This document shows, one piece after another, positions 7,331 to 12,813 of a stretch of 12,813 bases of DNA. The stretch comes from Obelidium mucronatum (taxonomy: Eukaryota; Chytridiomycota; Chytridiomycetes; Chytridiales; Chytriomycetaceae): positions 1 through 12,813 of the forward strand of contig JAIVFH010000610.1 in the NCBI GenBank assembly GCA_025765595.1, given 5' to 3'. The notes under the pieces are model-generated. The model made no database searches. It saw only the letters and a program-made list of their open reading frames with translations, and was not told where the DNA came from. Every line of letters starts with the position of its first letter. Position 1 is the first letter of the stretch. Both the position numbers and the translations under genes were made by a program.

Positions 7331-7670
7331 TCCAACGCTTCAACGCATTGAAGTCGACAGTTGTTTCAAAATCGTTCAATCGAAAAACCAATATAGTGTA
7401 TGTCATAAAAAGACGCGGGGCCTACAAGACCTTTGTGTTGATAAACAGTGCTGAGGCGGCTGTGAAGAATTCGGAAGTTCTATTTTCTTTTTATGTTTTT
7501 AATTTCCAGGCCATTGAAGTAGAAGCGGAGGCCGAGAAGAGTAAACTCAGTTAAGAGATTGACGACAATGTCACTGAAGCTGTTGCTCCAGCTGTCACGG
7601 CCGTGGTTGAAAAGAAATTATGGACCAATTTAGCCGCCAAGCCAAAAACAAGTGACAGTAAAATAATAAA
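7300..7670 (+). pseudogene. Decayed tail-module remnant 2
   Basis: A degraded tail follows copy 2 just as remnant 1 follows copy 1. Readable parts are TCAAAATCGTTCAATCGAAA (compare the QSFDRR region of copy 1), GAGGCGGCTGTGAAGAATTCGGAAGTTC (7453-7480), an intron-like T-rich stretch ending in CCAG at 7510, GAGGCCGAGAAGAGTAAACTCAG followed by an in-frame TAA, GTCACTGAAGCTGTTGCTCCAGCTGTC (7569-7595), and GTGGTTGAAAAGAAATTATGG (7602-7622). An AATAAA lies at 7665-7670. It keeps more of the Ala/Val section than remnant 1. There is no head domain and no single open frame. Confidence 0.65.
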
Positions 7671-7678
7671 CATTTACA

Positions 7679-8177
7679 ATGTCTCCTACTTCAGAAACCG
7701 ACGAAGCTGAAACGAGAGCCCTCGAACAGCAATTGGAAGCACAAGAAAAGGAGCTCGAGCGACTGCAAGAGAACCTCAAACGATTGAAGGAAACTGTTGT
7801 TGTTCCCGTCAGCTTCCCTCCCGTCAGTTGTCCTTTGAACGACATACAAATCGCATACCGCTTCCTCCCTCCAAGCATTCTGCCTGCTGAAGATGTTGCG
7901 ATCCTTGATCAGGCCGTAGAGGATGGGGATATGTTTCAGGTTTCTGATTTACTCAATGGGCTGGCTGACATGGACGAACACCTGGACAATCCATTGCTGC
8001 GAGCATTGTCCGAGAGGGCTCTTGAACATGAGGATTATCCAGAGGCATATGTATCGGATGAACATGTGAGAAACAGTACGTCGAATGATGAGTGTGAAAT
8101 TTTAACTTGTTGAAACAAAGCGCGCTACAAGCCAAGCTGCTTTGTACAAAGGCATCATGATGTTTCTTTATCTTTGA
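7679..8177 (+). CDS. Unrecognised small protein with N-terminal coiled coil
   Basis: The ATG at 7679 opens a frame that begins with a strongly charged heptad-like helix (EAETRALEQQLEAQEKELERL, about residues 9-40). A Pro-rich segment follows (VSFPPVSCPLND), then an acidic, Leu-rich C-terminal part (AILDQAVEDGD, VSDLLNGLADMDEHL, LLRALSERALEHED). Unspliced, it ends at 8113 (144 aa). A GTGAGA donor at 8066 and an ACAAAG acceptor ending at 8120 would remove 55 nt in phase 0. The result would be a 147-aa protein ending in RATSQAALYKGIMMFLYL at 8177; I prefer this because the unspliced end (NSTSNDECEILTC) reads like intron. The start lies only 9 nt after the AATAAA of the decayed tail. Family unknown. 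Confidence 0.55.
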
Positions 8178-8234
8178 AGCTGGAAATAGTAATTGTCGTT
8201 CCGTCATAGTCTATTCTTTTATATTCTACGGCAA

Positions 8235-9659
8235 TCAAACGAAAAAGGAAAGAAGCGAAAATAAAAACACAATGCTGCTGGAATGCTTGGAAAGTCCACC
8301 TGATTGAGAAGACGAAGGTGCTCTATTCGATGCCTTCATTGGCATTGCGTTCCCCAACCCTGCAAGCTTGACGCGACTTACACACTGCCCAACACCAGCA
8401 TCGAAAGTCCGATGTGAAGAAACACTTCCTGTGCAGTTCAGCTGGTTGAACTTGCTATACACAGTCGATCCATTCCCAGGCTGCTGGATATACCGGAACG
8501 ATCCCGTCAAATCGCCTGTAGAATGGCACAGGTCCAAGAGAACAGCGTCTTTCGATTGCGGCGTACTACTGGCCGTGCAGTTTGTGTCGGGATAAGTCTC
8601 CAGCAAGATGTAGGGTTTGTTTTTGAACAGCCTCTGTGCTTCTCCGACGATATCGTAGGCGGAGGCATTCGCATGGCAGAGGTGGGTCAAGGGACGCGAC
8701 GCCTGGCACTCCTTGATTGGCGAGCACGGCGTGTTGCTGGCAGCGAGAGTCAGGCGGCCGGGCGGGTCGAGGCAGCCTTTCGCCTGCGAGAAGTACGCGG
8801 CCGAGGCGAAGCCGTTGAACGAAAGCAATTGTGTCGATATTCTGAGGCTGGTGGCGCACGCGGGCGAAGAAGAAGCGGCGCCAAGCGACAAGCCGCGGGT
8901 TTGCGGCTTGAGTGTTTTGCACATCGCATCGCTGGCGGCGTCGAAGAAGAGCGAGGCGCCAGTCAGGTCCGTGTACACAATTCCATAAGAGTTGTCTGCA
9001 AAGGGGCTGGGGCTGCATGTGTTGAGCGTGTGGAGGCTGGCGCTAATTGGTTCTTGCCCACAGTCACTGCCACTGGCAAACCCGAGGATCGCTACTTTGC
9101 TGGCAGTGCTTTTTGTCATTTGCGACAGGCTCGAAACTAGCGCTGTCGCATTGGCAACTGTGGTTGAGGGGAGGCAGCGGGATGAAGTGAAGGTCCCGTT
9201 CTGATTGGACAGCGAAGCGCAAGTTGGCAGCACACAATCAGTACTTCCGCTGCTGGCTTTGCATGCTATGGCTTTCGTCTGAGCCAGATTGCAAGCGCTG
9301 GTTGAAGAAAAGGCAATGCAATCCATCGACAACTTGTATCTGTTGCAGAATGGGCTTGACTTTTACATTATTGAGCAAAAACGGGAGATCGTTTGGGATA
9401 TCAGAGTTGAGCAAAAAAAAACCCGTTTGGTACGTGTACATATTTCTCTCTGTTTGGATTCCGTTTTGCAATGAGCACTGATGATGTCTTGCAGGGAAAA
9501 CGCCTTTGTTGACTCTGAGACTGGTCCAATCGTCAATTGGACTGCCGAATGACAACTGCTGTTGTGACTACTACTAGAGCCATCACAACTGTAACGAAGA
9601 CCACTGCTCGTGCAACAAAAACTGTTTCTGGAACTATTGTTGGCCGGATTTGGTACCAC
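8235..9659 (-). CDS. Cys-rich secreted protein with GPI-anchor-like C-terminus; 5' end unresolved
   Basis: The main frame 9332-8235 (ATG at 9326 if it stood alone) codes about 360 aa rich in Cys, Ser and Thr, with several N-glycosylation sites (NGTF, NATA, NASA, NCTA, NGST, NCTG). It ends in a Ser-rich spacer and a terminal hydrophobic run (IVFLFSLLSFFV) with no charged tail. That C-terminus is the form of a GPI-attachment signal, so a cell-surface or wall protein is likely. The same frame continues upstream to 9659 with more Cys (CCTSSGLRYSCDG, SSCHSAVQL), interrupted only by a TAA near 9360. A GT...AG intron of 63 nt, 9422-9360, would remove the stop and keep frame. No ATG or signal peptide is visible upstream of 9659, so the first exon is missing from this model. 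No enzyme family recognised. Confidence 0.6.
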
Positions 9660-9820
9660 TCAATGTTCCGCAAAGATCACGTACCAATGTGTATACCACG
9701 CGACAAGCCAACTGGTTTGGAGAAAAAGGTACCAGGGAGGGTGCTGATTAGATTAATTTGGGTATTTTTAAGAAGTTAACTTATTCATTAAATTTAAATA
9801 ATTTTTTTTTGAAATTATCC
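9660..9820. promoter_or_regulatory. Divergent intergenic region upstream of the helicase gene
   Basis: About 160 bp between the 5' side of the Cys-rich gene and the helicase ATG. It is AT-rich towards the helicase (9775-9820, with a T-run just before the start). It may contain the missing first exon or signal peptide of the Cys-rich gene, but I found no convincing minus-strand ATG followed by a hydrophobic segment. Confidence 0.35.
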
Positions 9821-12813
9821 ATGACTTCAGCCGAGACACTTCTTCGGCACCTTACCCCGCAACAGTCTGCAAATGCGAGCAACAATTTTTTCCATCAAAA
9901 CGACGAAACTCAGCTGAAAGTAAAGCCAAACTTTGTCTTTTGACGAAAGGGCTTATATTTCCGAAACCAGCTTTGCTCTCAACTCACCGCAGACTACCAG
10001 CGCTTCATGCGACCGCCCTCAATACATTCGAATGTATCAATTTCAAAGGAAAAGGGTCTTTTCTTTGGATCGATGGCCCCTACGAATGTGGCCCAGATGG
10101 TAGTCACTCTGTCGAACAAGTCACCAGTGAAAGCTTATACTCTCGAGACATGTGTTTTGATTCCAGAACGGAAAGAGTTCTCATATTCATTGAACACAAA
10201 AACGCGCCTTGCTCAAGGAAGTAATATTGTTGTGACTGTCAAGGCGCATCCTTCAACCTTGTCAGATTATGGGGCAGTTGTGTCGTGGCTTGTTCTTTCT
10301 TTCAATGCAAAGGGCGCCAAGACCACAAATGAAGAGAATGAAAACGATATCTTGAGCTCCAAAGTGTCCAACAGCAGCTGGGACAATGGTCCGCCAGGAC
10401 AATCACAGTTCTTTATAGTCCGACCTGTTGTCGTAATAGTGGATGCAACTCAGCTGAACAAACAAATTCAAGGAATGGATATTTTCGCCAAGCCATTTAT
10501 ACCCGATTGGTTGAAAGGTACAAATGAGTATTACGTTAAGGGGTGTGCTGATTCGTCTATTCCATAATTTTTTAAGATATCAACATGATTCCGGCAAGAG
10601 AATATCCCGGCCCGCCACCTCCCGCTCCTTATTTGTACATGTATGTGTTGCTCTGGATTTCTCCGGCGTATGGAGCTCTCGGAGGCTCCAAAGTAGAAAT
10701 CGAATATGCTTCAGAAAAGGCATCTCAAATTGCACTTGGAGTCATTAATGTACCGTTCGTTATCCAACAATCAGACGCATCCGATATTCTTCCTTTTTTG
10801 CACACGACATATTCCCAGCGCTATATCCACTTGGTTGGATTGGAAGCTGGAAGTCGGATTCAAGAAATGAAATCTTTCACCATGTATGGAGTCAGGATTT
10901 TGGGATCAGCTGCGTTATGGGAAGTCGCTGTTCCCGGAGTGGTTGAAGATTCACCAAACATCCAAATTGGGGACTTGATCAAGTTGAGAAAAGTTTCTCC
11001 ATTCGACGGCAACGAATATGAGGTTTCTTTTTTTTTTTTTTTTTTTGTTTTTTTTTTCTTCTTCTGTTTTGTAATTGCTTCCCACAAAGGCTTTTGTCTT
11101 TAGTATGATTTTTGCCTTGTTTGCGGCTTGCCTGTGTCGTTTCTTTTATTTTTTCTTTTGACAGTTTTGTTTTTTAGACGTTGTTCGGCGCAAGTCTGCT
11201 GTTTATTTCCACCATCCCGAATTGCCCAATTGGAGCGCAAACGACCTGTTCAATATTGAGTTTCAGTACACAGATATTGCTCTACGATACGCAACGAGAA
11301 GTCTGTTGGATCTCGAGAAGCACGTGGAAACAGGGTATGCCCGCAAGTTTATATTTCCAGAACCAGAGGACGCGATTATGAGTCTAGGAACACAAGCCAA
11401 AACGTCGTTGGATCTTGGCCTTGACTTTCGCGATGACCAATTGAATTGGATTCAAAAAGTACGAAATGAGTTTTTAACCGCAAAACTTTCTTGTTCTTAT
11501 AAAAAAGACATAATTTGCAGAAAGCGGTTTCTGCGATTGTTAAAAACAAGTACGGGGATATTCCTTATCTAGTGTGGGGTCCACCGGGAACAGGGAAAAC
11601 GAGAACTGTCATTGAGGCAATCTTCCAGATCATCACTCTTCAACCTGATGCAAGAATTCTGGCTTGTGCTCCCAGCCACAGTGCTGCCGATACTCTCACA
11701 CTCCGACTAAAAAAATTCTTGAGTCCGCAGTTGCTTCTTCGATTCAACCCACCCACACGTCCATCCTCAGAAGTACCTGGCGAAATTCTTGCATATACAT
11801 ATAGTGTGAATGAACCTGATATTATCAATCCTCACGTATTCATGGGAACAAGCGTGTTTAGTATTCCTTCAATGGAATCTCTGTTGCAAAAGCGAGTTGT
11901 AGTGTCTGCTTGTGAAGATTCTGGTCTGCTGATGCAGTGTGGGCTCAGCAACACGTTCATGAATGAGACGTACCAAGTATATCGAGACCGATTGAAGACA
12001 ATGAATCCGTTTTTTTCATATGGTGTAGATGACTCACAACGCGGATTGTTTTGGACGGTTAGATTGGCGCTTTGTTTGATTCTTTTTTTTTAACCTGGAA
12101 TTTCTATCTACATAGCATTTGTTTATTGACGAGGCGGGGCAGGCAACTGAACCAGAGTCCATGATTCCAATATCTCTTGTTGCTTGTGAGCCATTAATCT
12201 CGAACGCAAGAGTCGCTTCTCCTCAGCTGATACTGTCAGGGGATCATATGCAGGTTGAAGCTTTCGTTTTTACTTCCTTGTTCAGGGTGCATGAAACTCT
12301 AAATATGACTTTTGTTTTTTTTTTTGAACAGCTGGGACCTGTTGTTCACAGCGAAGCCGCCAGGAGACATGGTCTTGGAGTCAGTTACTTTGAAAGATTG
12401 ATTCGACGACCTCTTTATCGAGATCATCCAGAAAGTCGATGTATTCCTCGGACGTTAAATGTGGACGCTGTTGCAATACCTCCAGATGCCAATGAAGCAG
12501 CGAGTCTCGTTCTGAATGATTGCGTTGCACCATTTGCGAATTTGATCAATAATTACCGCTCGCACCCAAGTTTTGTAGTTGCATTTACTTGCTGTTTCTT
12601 CTCCCCCGCTTATTCAAGGTGTTTTTGGTGCGATAGGTTTCCTTATGACGCCATCACATTGTATTACAACGGCACACTTACGCCTCTGAAGCGCCCTAAA
12701 TCATTAACTGCATGCATTTATGGAGCTTCTTTTCTACGAATCCAGAATCCCTATTCTATTTACGGAATTCAAGCAAAGAGGAGGAACGATCTTTGAACCA
12801 GGCATCAATGAAT
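9821..12813 (+). CDS. MOV10/SDE3-like SF1 RNA helicase (3' end outside window)
   Basis: A UPF1-like superfamily 1 helicase of the MOV10/SDE3/Armitage group, which unwinds RNA 5' to 3' and acts in RNA silencing, mRNA decay and retroelement control. Exons by frame-consistent GT-AG splicing: 9821-9919, 9971-10517, 10577-11022, 11165-11458, 11521-12057, 12116-12253, and 12332 onward. Residues about 40-215 are an Ig-like N-terminal region (SNVSISKEKGLFFG). FNIEFQYTDIALRYATRSL (about 400) matches the pre-helicase block of the family. Motifs: Walker A GPPGTGKT (482-489), Ia ACAPSHSAADTL, II DEAG (646-649), III SGDHMQ-LGP across the 12254-12331 intron, GLGVSYFERL, and NYRSHP (761-766). After NYRSHP the frame is doubtful: an intron-like insert at 12578-12640 does not splice in frame, and homology seems to change frame near 12710. 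It may be a live gene with an unusual splice, or be damaged. Confidence 0.85.
11023..11164 (+). other. T-rich intron of the helicase gene
   Basis: This is the longest intron of the gene (142 nt against 51-78 nt for the others). It begins GTTTC, contains long T runs between 11027 and 11060, and ends TTGACAG. Using the acceptor at 11164 joins the exons in phase 0 (EYE to FCFLDVVRRK). The next AG, at 11177, would not keep frame. Confidence 0.7.

Noticed and set aside
8523..9140. A 205-codon plus-strand open frame opposite the Cys-rich gene
   Set aside because: Arg/Ala/Glu-rich composition typical of an antisense shadow over a GC-richer Cys/Ser coding stretch; the minus-strand frame has glycosylation sites, regular Cys and a GPI-like end.
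9537..9779. A Thr-rich plus-strand open frame (80 codons)
   Set aside because: It is the complement of Ser/Cys codons in the upstream part of the minus-strand Cys-rich gene and has no other support.
9941..9943. Reassigned TGA codon (for example as Trp) in the helicase gene
   Set aside because: A frame-consistent GT-AG intron removes it, and TGA acts as an ordinary stop elsewhere (8235-8237).
11026..11060. Long T runs as an assembly artefact or functional element
   Set aside because: They lie within a well-supported intron, and T-rich introns are general in this window.

Overview
The window looks like nuclear DNA of a fungus, plausibly an early-diverging (zoosporic) lineage, although the lineage is only a guess. 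The evidence is many short GT-AG introns (about 50-80 nt) with T-rich ends, AATAAA signals shortly after stop codons, a Ty3/gypsy chromovirus relic, a MOV10/SDE3-type RNA helicase and a Cys-rich protein with a GPI-anchor-like C-terminus. No bacterial operon, CRISPR array, rRNA or tRNA was recognised.

Layout. 1-1431: 3' part of a chromovirus pol (integrase plus chromodomain), wrecked by frameshifts, followed by a polypurine tract and a solo-side LTR (from 1432). The LTR abuts a truncated minus-strand stub (1725-1811) whose full relative lies at 2446-2943. 1986-2408 (-) is a decayed copy of the small acidic protein gene that is intact at 5316-5741 (-). 3309-4894 (+) and 5844-7246 (+) are two multi-exon genes. 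7679-8177 (+) is a small coiled-coil gene. 8235-9659 (-) is a Cys-rich, probably GPI-anchored surface protein. 9821-12813 (+) is a MOV10-like SF1 helicase that runs off the window.

The most interesting part is 1.7-7.7 kb. The two plus-strand genes have heads that are strongly diverged from each other. Both, however, carry a Cys-His-Asp order (C61/H95/D114 and C60/H103/D123) and a C-terminal layout that resemble arylamine N-acetyltransferases (NAT) within the transglutaminase-like cysteine-enzyme fold. Both end in a nearly identical, Ala/Val-rich, non-NAT tail of about 88 residues whose upstream intron is conserved. The near identity continues through the 3' UTR. Each gene is followed by a second, decayed copy of that tail. 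Small minus-strand acidic-protein genes alternate with them, so the block looks like a repeatedly duplicated and rearranged multigene locus in which heads diverge and tails are kept.

How the genes might work together is inference only. The NAT-like enzymes would use a Cys-dependent acyl-transfer or related chemistry, with the tail as a targeting or oligomerisation module. The small acidic proteins are physically interleaved with them but have no recognised function. The helicase belongs to a family involved in RNA silencing and retroelement control and is probably an independent neighbour.
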